A stretch of 64,000 bases of DNA. It comes from Nocardia beijingensis NBRC 16342 (GTDB taxonomy: Bacteria; Actinomycetota; Actinomycetes; Mycobacteriales; Mycobacteriaceae). Shown piece by piece: positions 17,606-26,738 of this stretch (positions are counted from its first letter, which is position 1; every line of letters begins with the position of its first letter). Made by a program: the position numbers and the translations under genes. The stretch lies in contig NZ_BDBC01000031.1 of NCBI RefSeq assembly GCF_001612785.1, positions 1 through 64,000 of the forward strand, read 5' to 3'. A model generated the notes under the pieces. It did not search any database. It was given only the letters and a program-made list of their open reading frames with translations, and had not been told where the DNA came from.

Positions 17606-18835
17606 ATGCACAGCGACGCCACGGAACTGCTCGCGAGGATCGCAGGAGGACTGAGCCGACATGCGCTGGCGCTGTCCGAACGTCTGACGGAGCAGATGCT
17701 CCAGATCGAGCCGGAACTGCGCGGCGACAGCCGGGTGGAGTCATTGCTGCGGGCCAGCGTCACCGGCAATGTCGTGACCGCGTTGCACATCTACGAGCTG
17801 GGACTGGACATCGATGAGCTGGAGGCTCCGACGGAGGCGTTGGAGTACGCCCGGCGCATGGCCCAGCGCGGCACGTCGATCACCGCGCTGTTGCGGGCGT
17901 ATCGGATCGGACAGCGACTGTTCAACGACCACATGCTCGGCGAGCTCACCGCGGCGACCGACGACGTCGCGCTGATCACCTCCGCGGTGGCCGAGATGAC
18001 CGACCGTTCGTTCGCGTACATCGATCGGGTCTCCCAACAAGTCGTGACCGCCTACCAGGACGAGCGGGACCGGTGGCTACAGAACCAGATGGCCGTCCGC
18101 ACCGCTCGGGTGCGCTCGATCCTGTCCGGACAGCGCGTCGACCCGGGTGACAGCGAGCGTGCGCTGGGATATCGGCTCGACCGAACCCACTTGGGCATGG
18201 TGGCCTGGTCCGACGCGGGCGCCGACCAGCTGCGCGCGGCCAAACAAGTGGCGATGACCATCGCCGATCAGTTGTCCTGCCAAGGACCACCCCTGCTGAT
18301 CCCGGCCGACGAATCGACCTTGTGGGCGTGGCTCCCGCAACCGGAACTGGATCTGGATCCTGCCGCGGTGCGCACGCCCGAGGCGACATGGGTGGCGGTG
18401 GGCAGACCCGCCACCGGGCTGGAAGGCTTCCGGCTGACGCATCGCCAGGCGACGCAGGCGCAGGTGGTCGCGCTGTCCGCACCGGCGCCACAGCGCGCGC
18501 CGATATGTTGTTCGGCTCAGATCGGGCCGATCGCGCTGATGTGCTCGGACCTGACCGCCACGCGGGCATGGATCAGCGAGAGCCTCGGGGCGCTGGCGCG
18601 CGATGACGACGCCACGGCGCAGCTCCGCGAAACCGCGCGTGTCTTCCTGGAGACGAACGGCAGCTTCCAGACCACGGCCGAGCGGCTGGTGCTGCACCGC
18701 AACACCGTCCAGTACCGGATTCGCAAGGCGGAGGCGGTACTGGGGCATTCGCTTCGGGAGAGACGACTGGACGTCGAGGTGGCCCTGCTGGCCTGCCGAT
18801 GGCTGGGGTCGACAGTGCTCCAGTCCGTGGGGTGA
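17606..18835 (+). CDS. PucR/CdaR-type transcriptional regulator
   Basis: A 409-residue regulator. The N-terminal half resembles the RsbRD/GGDEF-like sensory region of actinobacterial PucR proteins. The C-terminus (about 350-405) holds the PucR HTH, seen as ERLVLHRNTVQYRIRKAE and the sequel DVEVALLACRWLG. The ATG lies 18 bp after the TetR gene, so both regulators are within the island. It may activate the acyl-CoA ligase operon that starts 132 bp downstream. Confidence 0.85.
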   Translation: MHSDATELLARIAGGLSRHALALSERLTEQMLQIEPELRGDSRVESLLRASVTGNVVTALHIYELGLDIDELEAPTEALEYARRMAQRGTSITALLRAYRIGQRLFNDHMLGELTAATDDVALITSAVAEMTDRSFAYIDRVSQQVVTAYQDERDRWLQNQMAVRTARVRSILSGQRVDPGDSERALGYRLDRTHLGMVAWSDAGADQLRAAKQVAMTIADQLSCQGPPLLIPADESTLWAWLPQPELDLDPAAVRTPEATWVAVGRPATGLEGFRLTHRQATQAQVVALSAPAPQRAPICCSAQIGPIALMCSDLTATRAWISESLGALARDDDATAQLRETARVFLETNGSFQTTAERLVLHRNTVQYRIRKAEAVLGHSLRERRLDVEVALLACRWLGSTVLQSVG

Positions 18836-18917
18836 CCGAGACATCCCTCGTGCGGGGCGCACGATCCCTTCGGTCATCTTCATGCGCGCACAATATGGTC
18901 CAGGTCACATCGCCTTC

Positions 18918-18954
18918 CTAACGTGACGTTCACGCAAGTGAGCTGCTGCGTTAG
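18918..18954. promoter_or_regulatory. Inverted repeats upstream of acyl-CoA ligase gene
   Basis: CTAACG (18918-18923) is matched by CGTTAG (18949-18954). Inside lies the tighter palindrome CGTGA-CGT-TCACG (18922-18934). They sit just upstream of the Shine-Dalgarno AAGGAG of the ligase gene. They could be operator half-sites for the adjacent PucR or TetR protein. Evidence is symmetry and position only. Confidence 0.3.
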
Positions 18955-18967
18955 CAAGGAGATCGAC

Positions 18968-20446
18968 ATGCACTTCGCTGCCCTCCCGGATGTACGCGCC
19001 GGGACCTCCCCCACCGGCCCGTGTCTCGCTGACGACAACCTGGGGCCTATCACCAACGCCGAGTTCCTCGACTCCGTGCGGAAGTATGCCGATCGGTTGT
19101 CGAAGGCGGGGATCGGTGTCGGCGATGTTGTCGCCGTGCGGCTGCCCAATCGGCTCGAATTGATCGTGGCATTGTTCGCGGCCTGGCGGTTGGGTGCCGC
19201 GGCGACGCCGATCGACCCGTCGTCCACCGCGGCCGAGGCCGACTATCAGCTGGCCGATTCCCGCGCTCGGGTACTGGTCTGCGTGGACGAACACGAGTCC
19301 GGCGAGGTCGATGGACCGGAGCGGATCTCGGTGCCGGAGCTGAATCGGCACGAAGGCCGCGCCGGCGTCGCGGACGCGACCGAGTTCTCGCACGACGCGT
19401 TGGCGTTGATCATCTACACCAGCGGTACCACTGGGCGCCCGAAGGGCGTGGAGTTGACGCACTCGAACATCATGGTGATGGCCGAGACAATGGTCGCGAG
19501 CATGCGGCTGACCGCTGACGACCACAGCCTGCTGATCCTGCCGCTGTTCCACGTCAACGGCATCGTGGTCAGCGTGCTGTCGCCGCTGCTCGCCGGCGGC
19601 CGGGCCACTGTCGCGGGCCGGTTCTCGCCACGAACCTTTTTCGACAGGGTCGCGGCGGCGCGGCCGACCTACTTCTCCGCGGTGCCCGCCATCTACGCCA
19701 TGTTGTCGGCGCTGCCGGCCGACATCCGGCCCGACACCTCCTCGATCCGCTTCGCGCTCTGCGGTGCGGCCCCGATGCCGGTCGAACTGCTCGCCCGCTT
19801 CGAGGAGCGCTACGGTATCGCGATCTACGAAGGCTATGGCCTGTCCGAGGGGACGTGCGCGAGCACGGGCAATCCGCTCGACGGTGTCCGCAAACCCGGC
19901 ACCGTCGGTCTCCCGCTGCCGGGGCAGGAGATCGCCATCGTAGACAGCGAGGGCAATTTCCTCAGCGCCGGATCGGTGGGCGAGGTCGTGATCAAGGGGC
20001 CGACCGTGATGCGGGGATATCTGGGTCGGCCCGAGGAGACGGCGAAGGTGATCGTCGATGGCTGGCTGCACACCGGAGACATCGGTCGCATGGACACCGA
20101 CGGCTATCTCACCCTGGTCGACCGCAGCAAGGACATGATCATCCGCGGCGGGGAGAACATCTATCCCAAGGAGATCGAGTCCGCGATCTACACCCACCCG
20201 CAGGTGCTCGAGGCCGCCGTGATCGGACGACCACACCCGGTCTACGGCGAAGTGCCCATCGCCTACGTGTCCTATCGCGACGGCGCCACGGTCGAGCCGG
20301 AACAGATGCTCGAATTGCTCCGGAAGTCCTTGGCCCCCTACAAACTTCCCGAACTGATCGTGACCGTGGACGAGATCCCGAAGAACGCCGTCGGGAAGAT
20401 CGACAAGCGGATTCTGCGCGGCCGCGCGGTCGAAGCGCGCCGCTGA
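18968..20446 (+). CDS. Acyl-CoA synthetase (AMP-binding, class I adenylate-forming)
   Basis: A 492-residue adenylate-forming enzyme. The ATP loop YTSGTTGRPKGVE is at about 150-162. It is followed by YGLSEGT, then the hinge LVDRSKDMIIRGGENIYPKE, and the C-terminal Lys in PKNAVGKIDKR. It would activate a carboxylic acid to its CoA thioester and so feed the island's beta-oxidation enzymes. The ATG at 18968 has AAGGAG upstream. It heads a second transcription block, with DUF3556 and flavoprotein genes, after the two regulators. Confidence 0.88.
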   Translation: MHFAALPDVRAGTSPTGPCLADDNLGPITNAEFLDSVRKYADRLSKAGIGVGDVVAVRLPNRLELIVALFAAWRLGAAATPIDPSSTAAEADYQLADSRARVLVCVDEHESGEVDGPERISVPELNRHEGRAGVADATEFSHDALALIIYTSGTTGRPKGVELTHSNIMVMAETMVASMRLTADDHSLLILPLFHVNGIVVSVLSPLLAGGRATVAGRFSPRTFFDRVAAARPTYFSAVPAIYAMLSALPADIRPDTSSIRFALCGAAPMPVELLARFEERYGIAIYEGYGLSEGTCASTGNPLDGVRKPGTVGLPLPGQEIAIVDSEGNFLSAGSVGEVVIKGPTVMRGYLGRPEETAKVIVDGWLHTGDIGRMDTDGYLTLVDRSKDMIIRGGENIYPKEIESAIYTHPQVLEAAVIGRPHPVYGEVPIAYVSYRDGATVEPEQMLELLRKSLAPYKLPELIVTVDEIPKNAVGKIDKRILRGRAVEARR

Positions 20447-20479
20447 CCCCTTCCATTCCCTCTCGAAAGAACATCTGCC

Positions 20480-22237
20480 ATGGGATTCACGAAACCGGAT
20501 CTTCCGGACATCGACTATGCCGAATGGAAGACCCGCCCGCGCGGTGAACGACTTCGAACCGTCGCCGAACACTGGGTCGAGCACGGCTTCGGCACGCCGC
20601 ATGCCGTCTATCTGCTCTATGTCGTCAAATGCGCCCTGTACGTCCTCGGCGCGGCCGCGGTGATCTCCCTGACCCCCGGTCTCGGAGCGCTCACCGATAT
20701 CACCTCCTGGTGGACCGAGCCGATCGTCTACCAGAAGCTCGTCGTCTGGACTCTGCTCTTCGAAATCCTGGGATTCGGTTGCGGATTCGGACCGCTCACC
20801 ATGCGATTCCTGCCGCCGGTCGGCGGGCTGCTGTACTTCCTGCGTCCCGGCACCCTGCGGCTGCCGCCGTGGCCGGGCAAGGTGCCGTTCACCCGTGGGG
20901 ACGAGCGCGGGGTCGTCGACGTGGCTTTGTACGCGGTCGTCCTCGGCTCCGGAGTCCAAGCGTTGCTCGCGCCCGGTCGTGGCGTTCCGCCGGTCGACGG
21001 CGGTCACGTAGGTCTGCTCGATCCCAAGGTCGTCGTCGCTCTGGTCGTCGCCCTCTGCGCGCTCGGGTTGCGGGACAAGACGGTCTTCCTGGCCGCCCGC
21101 CCGGAGCACTACCTGTTGATGTTGCTGATGTTCTTCGTCCCCTTCGCCGACATGATGATCGGATTCAAACTGGTCATGCTGGCACTGTGGTGGGGTGCGG
21201 CCACGTCCAAGCTCAACCACCACTTCGGGCACGTGGTCGCGGTCATGATGAGCAACAGTCCGGTCATGCGACTGCGATGGCTCAAGCGCAAGATGTACCG
21301 CAATCCCCCACAGGATCTGCGCCCGTCACGCATTCCGACTCTGCTGGCTCACGGCGGCACCGTCGTGGAATACCTGGTCCCCGCCTACCTGGTCTTCCTC
21401 GGCAACGGCGGCCCGCTGACCTGGGCGGCGATCATCTTCATGGCCGTTTTCCATCTCCACATCATCTCCACCGTCCCGATGGGCGTGCCGCTGGAATGGA
21501 ACATCTTCTTCATCTTCAGCCTGTTCTACCTGTTCGGACACTACGGCTATATCCACGTCCAGGAGCTCCGATCACCGCTGGTGCTCGCGCTGATCCTGTT
21601 CTCCGCACTGGTTGTCATCCTCGGACACCTTCGACCGCAATGGGTTTCGTTCCTGACCTCGATGCGCTACTACGCGGGCAACTGGGCCACCAGCGCCTGG
21701 TGTTTCCGCGGAGACGCCGAGCTGAAACTCGAGCGGCATGTGACCATGAGCGCCGGGCTGCCGGTCAGCCAGTTGACCAAGCTGTACGGCCCCGAGATCG
21801 CCGACATCCTCATCCAGAGCGGTCTCGGCTGGCGATCGATGCACACCCACGGCCGGGCGCTCAACGGTCTGATCACCCGCGCGGTCGACAACGAGGACGA
21901 CTACGCCATCCGTGACGGAGAGATCGTCGCCGGCCCGCTGCTGGGCTGGAACTTCGGTGAAGGACACCTGCACAACGAGCAGTTGCTGGCAGCGCTGCAG
22001 CGACGCTGCCGATTCGAGGAAGGCGAGCTGCGCATCGTCGTGCTCGAGTCCCAGCCCATTCACCGGCAACGCCAGGCTTACCGCATCATCGACGCCAGGA
22101 CCGGTGTCATCGAGGAGGGCTACGTGCTGGTCGAGGACATGCTCGCCCGTCAGCCGTGGCCGGAGCCGGGTGACCGGTTCCCGGTTCATCCGCTCCGCTC
22201 CGATACCCAGGAGCTGCCATCGGTGCGTGTGCGATGA
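20480..22237 (+). CDS. DUF3556-family multi-pass membrane protein
   Basis: A 585-residue protein with a soluble N-terminal stretch, about eight to ten hydrophobic segments between residues 45 and 395, and a soluble C-terminal domain of about 190 residues. The overall layout and segments such as TSKLNHHFGHVVAVMMSN and STVPMGVPLEWN match what I remember as the actinobacterial DUF3556 family. Its biochemical role is not established. It is flanked by an acyl-CoA ligase (33 bp before) and a flavoprotein (4-bp ATGA overlap), so it may act on a lipid at the membrane. Confidence 0.7.
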   Translation: MGFTKPDLPDIDYAEWKTRPRGERLRTVAEHWVEHGFGTPHAVYLLYVVKCALYVLGAAAVISLTPGLGALTDITSWWTEPIVYQKLVVWTLLFEILGFGCGFGPLTMRFLPPVGGLLYFLRPGTLRLPPWPGKVPFTRGDERGVVDVALYAVVLGSGVQALLAPGRGVPPVDGGHVGLLDPKVVVALVVALCALGLRDKTVFLAARPEHYLLMLLMFFVPFADMMIGFKLVMLALWWGAATSKLNHHFGHVVAVMMSNSPVMRLRWLKRKMYRNPPQDLRPSRIPTLLAHGGTVVEYLVPAYLVFLGNGGPLTWAAIIFMAVFHLHIISTVPMGVPLEWNIFFIFSLFYLFGHYGYIHVQELRSPLVLALILFSALVVILGHLRPQWVSFLTSMRYYAGNWATSAWCFRGDAELKLERHVTMSAGLPVSQLTKLYGPEIADILIQSGLGWRSMHTHGRALNGLITRAVDNEDDYAIRDGEIVAGPLLGWNFGEGHLHNEQLLAALQRRCRFEEGELRIVVLESQPIHRQRQAYRIIDARTGVIEEGYVLVEDMLARQPWPEPGDRFPVHPLRSDTQELPSVRVR

Positions 22238-23742
22238 CCACGGCAATCGTGGTCGGTTCCGGGCCGAACGGACTGGCTGCCGCCGTCACGCTGGCCCGTC
22301 ACGGGGTCGAGGTCACCGTGCTCGAGGGTGCCGCCACCATCGGCGGCGGCACCCGCTCCGGCGAGCTCACCCTCCCCGGCCTGCTGCACGACCACTGCGC
22401 CATGGCCCACCCCATGGCGGTCGGGTCACCGTTCTGGAGGGGGATCGATTCGGCCCGATACGGATTGACGTGGGCGTGGCCGGAAATCGATTGCGTTCAC
22501 CCGCTCGACGACGGAACAGCGGCAGTGCTGCATCGGTCGCTCGAAGACACCGCGGCGGGCCTCGGGCACGACGGGCCGATCTGGCGCCGCCTGTTCGCAG
22601 GCCCCTCCGCTGGATACGAGGCGCTGGCGACGGATTTCATGCAACCACTCCTACGGATACCGTCGCATCCGCTGCGCTTGGCCCGATTCGGCATTCCGTC
22701 CCTGATCCCCGCCGCGACGCTCGGACGACTGTTCCGAACGGAACAGGGAAGGGCGCTGTTCGCCGGGAACATGGCCCACGGCTGGCAACCACAGCACCGG
22801 ATCCTGTCCGCGGCGATCGGTCTCGGCATCACCACCGCGGGCCATCGCTACGGGTGGCCGGTCGCGGTGGGCGGCTCGCGCGCGATCACGGATGCCATGG
22901 CGGCCGCACTGCGAGAGCTGGGCGGAAGGATCGAGACCGGCTTCTGGGTCGAGTCCCTCGACCAGCTGCCGCCGACCGACCTGGTGATATTCGACCTCGC
23001 CCCGGCCGCGATCGCCGACATCGCCGGTGACAGGCTGCCGTCGCGGATCTCCCGAGCGTACCGCCGATTCCGGCACGGGCCGGCCGCCTACAAGGTCAGC
23101 CTGGCCGTCGAAGGCGGTATCCCGTGGACCAACTCCCACGCACACAAGGCGGGAAGTCTGCACATCTGCGGCAGCGCGGCCGACGTGGTCCGCGCCGAAC
23201 ACGCGGTGCACCAAGGTCGGCTCTCCGACCGGCCTTTCATCGTCGTCGGACAGCAGTACCTCGCCGATCCGACACGCTCACGAGGGAACGTGCACCCGAT
23301 CGACCTGTACGCTCATGTCCCGCACGGGTATTCGGAGGACATCACCGAAGTACTGCTCGGTGCGGTAGAGCGGTTCGCACCCGGATTCCGAGACCGGATC
23401 CTCGCCACCACCGTGGTGGGCCCCACCGACATGCAGGCCTACAACCCCAACTATGTCGCCGGAGACATCCTCACGGGCGACAAGAACGTCCGCCAGCTGG
23501 TCTTCGGCGGACCGCGCATCACCAGGCGCCCCTATCGTGTAGCGGACCGGCTGTTCATCTGCTCGGCCGCCGTGCCGCCGGGGCCGGGAGCGCACGGGAT
23601 GAGTGGATACAACGCCGCGGTCGCGGCCCTACGTGAATATCGGGAAGCCTCTTCCCTGGCCCGCTTCACGTTCCCAGCCGGGAGAGAAGCGACTCATGAA
23701 CGCCGCGGCAATATCGCCCGGGGCGTCCAGTCCGGCGAGTAG
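22234..23742 (+). CDS. CrtI/phytoene-desaturase-like FAD oxidoreductase
   Basis: A 502-residue flavoprotein. The N-terminal dinucleotide motif VVGSGPNGLAAAVTLARHG is followed by the Glu of strand two (VLEGA). The C-terminal FAD motif appears as RPYRVADRLFICSAAVPPGPGAHG. It belongs to the large NAD(P)/FAD amine-oxidase/phytoene-desaturase superfamily. Desaturation, isomerisation or saturation of a polyunsaturated or isoprenoid chain are all possible. The start overlaps the DUF3556 stop, and this gene pairing suggests a joint membrane-lipid function. Confidence 0.82.
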   Translation: MTTAIVVGSGPNGLAAAVTLARHGVEVTVLEGAATIGGGTRSGELTLPGLLHDHCAMAHPMAVGSPFWRGIDSARYGLTWAWPEIDCVHPLDDGTAAVLHRSLEDTAAGLGHDGPIWRRLFAGPSAGYEALATDFMQPLLRIPSHPLRLARFGIPSLIPAATLGRLFRTEQGRALFAGNMAHGWQPQHRILSAAIGLGITTAGHRYGWPVAVGGSRAITDAMAAALRELGGRIETGFWVESLDQLPPTDLVIFDLAPAAIADIAGDRLPSRISRAYRRFRHGPAAYKVSLAVEGGIPWTNSHAHKAGSLHICGSAADVVRAEHAVHQGRLSDRPFIVVGQQYLADPTRSRGNVHPIDLYAHVPHGYSEDITEVLLGAVERFAPGFRDRILATTVVGPTDMQAYNPNYVAGDILTGDKNVRQLVFGGPRITRRPYRVADRLFICSAAVPPGPGAHGMSGYNAAVAALREYREASSLARFTFPAGREATHERRGNIARGVQSGE

Positions 23743-23947
23743 GCGCAGCGCGTAACTCGCGCTGATGCCGGATTCGCCTCCTCCGTGTCCGTTGTTGCCA
23801 GACGTGGGCAGTGCTACCCGCCCGGAGAACCACTGTGAGTGCCTACGCTGCCCCCAAGCGGTCTGTGAACGAGACGCGAAGTGCTCGAGACCTTTCCGGA
23901 CCGGCCCACGAAAGCCCTGGCGGCAACCAGGAGAAAGAGAGTGCGAA

Positions 23948-24025
23948 GTGAACTTCCTGTCGATTCTGTCGCTGCTGCTCAGCGCCGGAAGCAGCATACT
24001 GTCCCTCGGCAGCAGCGGGCTCTGA
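23948..24025 (+). CDS. 25-residue hydrophobic Gly/Ser-rich small ORF
   Basis: GTG at 23948 opens a 25-codon frame whose product begins MNFLSILSLLLSAGSSIL and ends GSSGL. It is a short hydrophobic, possibly amphipathic, helix with Ser/Gly repeats. It stops eight bases before a strong 12-bp hairpin, which is the layout of a transcribed short gene. AGGAG at 23927 is rather far upstream and GAGAG is nearer. A competing frame begins at GTG 23941. It may be a small membrane peptide, and coding is not certain. Confidence 0.38.
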   Translation: MNFLSILSLLLSAGSSILSLGSSGL

Positions 24026-24030
24026 CGGGT

Positions 24031-24067
24031 TGATGGGGTGGCACCGCGCACCGGGGCCACCCCATCA
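24031..24067. terminator. Strong hairpin between convergent genes
   Basis: TGATGGGGTGGC (24031-24042) pairs perfectly with GCCACCCCATCA (24056-24067) across a 13-base loop. It lies between the end of the plus-strand island and the end of the convergent gene at 24098, so it may stop transcription from both sides. No long T-run follows. Confidence 0.7.
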
Positions 24068-24097
24068 GTGTTTCGCTCCGACACTCGCATAACTGCC

Positions 24098-25357
24098 TCA
24101 CCCTCCCGCCGGTCCCGCGATATCAACGGTCATGCCCGCTCCGCGCATTCGCTCGATGAGCACGTCACCCATCGCCGTCGCGGGAGTGAGGACTCCAGCG
24201 ACGGGGCGCAACCGCGCATGGTCGAAGGCCAGGCACAGCCCGCTTTCGGCGAGCATCACCGCCGTCGCCTGATATCCCGGGTCGCCGTGCCCGGCGAAGG
24301 TCGCCACGTAATCCGCGCCCGAGGAGGTGTGGGCGTAGGTCGTCATACGGAACCATCCATCGGCCCGCGTCTTTTCATCCGGTCCGGTGCCGGGTTCGGG
24401 CAGCGCGCGATCGAGCAGTCTGCGTCCGGGCGACGACTTGGAAAGCAGCGCGACCGCACCCATTCCGGCGATGACACCAGCGGTCACCGTGGCCGCGATC
24501 AGCGGGGCCGCGCGCGAGGATCCCGCGTCCATGACCTCCCGGTAGCGGAAATCCTGGCCGTAGACCCACCCGAGCAACCCGTTGCTGCGCCGTACGATTT
24601 TCGTGTTGTGCGGCGCCATCACGAAGGTGCCCACCCACCCGTTCAGGCTCGGTTCGATGCTGTTCGCGCGCCGGAGCGCCAGGTCGGACTGAGGGCCCAC
24701 CTTCGGCTCCCTCGATCTGTTCGGACTCAGCGAATAGGGGTCCGATATCACTGCCCGTAGCGCGCGGTCCGCGGCGATGGCCTCCCACATGGCGCGAGCG
24801 GAATCGATCGTGCTGCCGCCGACACCGCCTTTCACGGTCGCGACCAAGGTCGTATCCTCGAGTCCCCCGGCATCGTCGGCGACAACGGCCTGGTAGAGCC
24901 GGTAGACACTCAGATCCGACGGAATCGAATCGAACCCGCAGGAATGCACGATCTTCGCACCAGTACCGACTGCCAGGTCGTGGTATCGATCGATCGCGTT
25001 CCTGGTGAATATGGATTCCCCGGTGAGGTCGGCGTAATGGGTGCCGTGCTTCGCGCAAGCGGCCACCAGCGGTAGGCCATAGCGCTGATATGGGCCGACC
25101 GTGGTGATCACGACCGCGGTCCGTACGGCGAGGGTCTCGAGACCATCTCGATCCATCGCGTCGACCACTATCAGCTCCCAGCCCGCGGCGGCGGCTCCCA
25201 GCCTGGCGCGCAACGCGCTCAATTTCGCCTGTGAACGTCCGACGAGCGCGATTCGTGCGGATCCGGGCGCGACCTCCGCGAGGTATCGTGCGGTGGTCGC
25301 TCCCACGAAACCTGTCGCTCCGAAGAGCACGAGGTCGAATTCCCTGGTTTCGGGCAT
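24098..25357 (-). CDS. Saccharopine dehydrogenase-like trans-acting enoyl reductase homologue
   Basis: A 419-residue NAD(P)-binding protein. The N-terminal Rossmann motif is FGATGFVGATTARYLAE. It also has TTVGPYQRYGLPLVAACAKHGTHYADLTGE and CGFDSIPSDL. A hydrophobic helix at about 270-295 and the C-terminal PATAMGDVLIERM match mycobacterial Rv2449c/Rv2953-type proteins. Rv2953 is the trans-acting enoyl reductase of phthiocerol lipid synthesis; most homologues are uncharacterised. AGCAGGA precedes the ATG. It lies 52 bp from the ABC permease gene on the same strand, so a link to lipid export is possible but unproven. Confidence 0.82.
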   Translation of the reverse strand: MPETREFDLVLFGATGFVGATTARYLAEVAPGSARIALVGRSQAKLSALRARLGAAAAGWELIVVDAMDRDGLETLAVRTAVVITTVGPYQRYGLPLVAACAKHGTHYADLTGESIFTRNAIDRYHDLAVGTGAKIVHSCGFDSIPSDLSVYRLYQAVVADDAGGLEDTTLVATVKGGVGGSTIDSARAMWEAIAADRALRAVISDPYSLSPNRSREPKVGPQSDLALRRANSIEPSLNGWVGTFVMAPHNTKIVRRSNGLLGWVYGQDFRYREVMDAGSSRAAPLIAATVTAGVIAGMGAVALLSKSSPGRRLLDRALPEPGTGPDEKTRADGWFRMTTYAHTSSGADYVATFAGHGDPGYQATAVMLAESGLCLAFDHARLRPVAGVLTPATAMGDVLIERMRGAGMTVDIAGPAGG

Positions 25358-25409
25358 AGCCGTCCTGCTTTCGATATCGCACCGGGAGAGGTTCGGTGCT
25401 TAGTTGGAC

Positions 25410-26738
25410 TCACGGTGTGGTGAGGGCGACGAGCGGTGGCATCCGAGTGGCGCGGAGACTCGTCGAGGCGGTCGCGGTCAAAGCGATCGAGAGACCCGCG
25501 CTGACGATGGCGGGATACATCCACCACGGGCCGGCCGGAATCGGCGAACCGGTCTTGGCGATGCTGTAGGGGACGATGGTGGCTGCCGCCGCGATGGTGC
25601 CGAGAACGATCGCGACGAGGGTCGCCGCGGTGCTTTCGACCGCCACCATGCCCAGCACTTGACGACGGGTCGAGGACGTCAGCCGGAGTAGGCCGAACTC
25701 CCTTCGGCGTTTCCAGGTCGCCGCGATCAGCGCGTTCACCACCGTGATCGAGCAGAATGCGATGATCATCGCTACGACAAGGTAATTCGCGGCCGCGAAC
25801 TGTGGACCGATGTCATCCGGTGCGCGATCGGCGATGCTGTCCTCGGTGCTCTGCATGTAGAGCGTGCCGGTGGCGATGCCGATGAGCAGGGTCAGTGCAC
25901 CGACGACCGTACTCGCGTCATCGGCGCGGGCAGCCAGATTACGCAGAGCCAGCCGAGCGAGACTGCTCGGGACCAGAACGGCGAGGCGGTCGAGCGGCGC
26001 GACGACCAGAGGACTCACCAATGCCGAGCCGATCGCGACACCGATGCATGCGGGTCCGGCGCCTGCGGCCAGCAGCGGCCCGTCCGCCATGCACAGCGTT
26101 CCGATCCCGGAGCCGAATCCCATCAGCAGGAACACTGCGCCGAGGATCGATTTCGCTCGGGTGACCGCGACCGCTTTGGCACCGGAGGCCTCGGCCAGCG
26201 CGAGCACCGATGGCACCATCGCCGCGCGACGGCCCGCCAGCGCCGCGGCGGCCAGCGTCGACAGCAACGAGACGGCCACGCTCACAGCGATCGTTCGTCC
26301 GTGCACGGCCGGCTGGATCTGCACGTCGACCACACCGAGCGCGACCATCCGATCGAGTAGAAACGCCCCGAGCCCGATTCCCGGCACTAGGCCGACGACC
26401 AACGCGGGCAACGCAATCGCGCTCGTCTCCACCAGCACCATGGCGCGCACTTGCCGGGGAACAGCGCCGATCGTCCTGATCAAGGCCAATTCGCGGGTGC
26501 GCTGCTGAACTACGAGCGTGACCGTGGAGGCGATGCCGAATGCCACTACCACGACGGTCCAGCCACCCATGATCGCCGCGAGAATCGCGAGCGATTCTCC
26601 CTGCGGTGCCGCGATTCCTGACTCGACCAGTGTCGCGAAGGCGGTCAGCAGCGCGCTTCCGGTTCCGATCACGCACGCCGACGCGATGTATGCGGAGCAG
26701 CGTGCTCGGACGGTACGCAAGGCGAACCGCCACATCAT
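25410..26738 (-). CDS. FtsX-like ABC transporter permease
   Basis: A 442-residue membrane protein with two FtsX-type modules, each having a cluster of hydrophobic segments. LALIRTIGAVPRQVRAMVLVET and FGLLRLTSSTRRQVLGMVAVES are the repeated coupling-helix motifs of MacB-type exporters. The ATG overlaps the stop of the ATPase gene by 4 bp, giving a typical exporter pair. Substrates of actinobacterial members include lipids, peptides and antibiotics. The sequence gives no substrate. Confidence 0.87.
   Translation of the reverse strand: MMWRFALRTVRARCSAYIASACVIGTGSALLTAFATLVESGIAAPQGESLAILAAIMGGWTVVVVAFGIASTVTLVVQQRTRELALIRTIGAVPRQVRAMVLVETSAIALPALVVGLVPGIGLGAFLLDRMVALGVVDVQIQPAVHGRTIAVSVAVSLLSTLAAAALAGRRAAMVPSVLALAEASGAKAVAVTRAKSILGAVFLLMGFGSGIGTLCMADGPLLAAGAGPACIGVAIGSALVSPLVVAPLDRLAVLVPSSLARLALRNLAARADDASTVVGALTLLIGIATGTLYMQSTEDSIADRAPDDIGPQFAAANYLVVAMIIAFCSITVVNALIAATWKRRREFGLLRLTSSTRRQVLGMVAVESTAATLVAIVLGTIAAAATIVPYSIAKTGSPIPAGPWWMYPAIVSAGLSIALTATASTSLRATRMPPLVALTTP

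Noticed and set aside
18905..21232. 775-codon minus-strand frame opposite the acyl-CoA ligase and DUF3556 genes
   Set aside because: It spans two well-supported plus-strand genes and the gap between them; the sequence is Asp/Arg/Gln-rich, as expected for a high-GC shadow.
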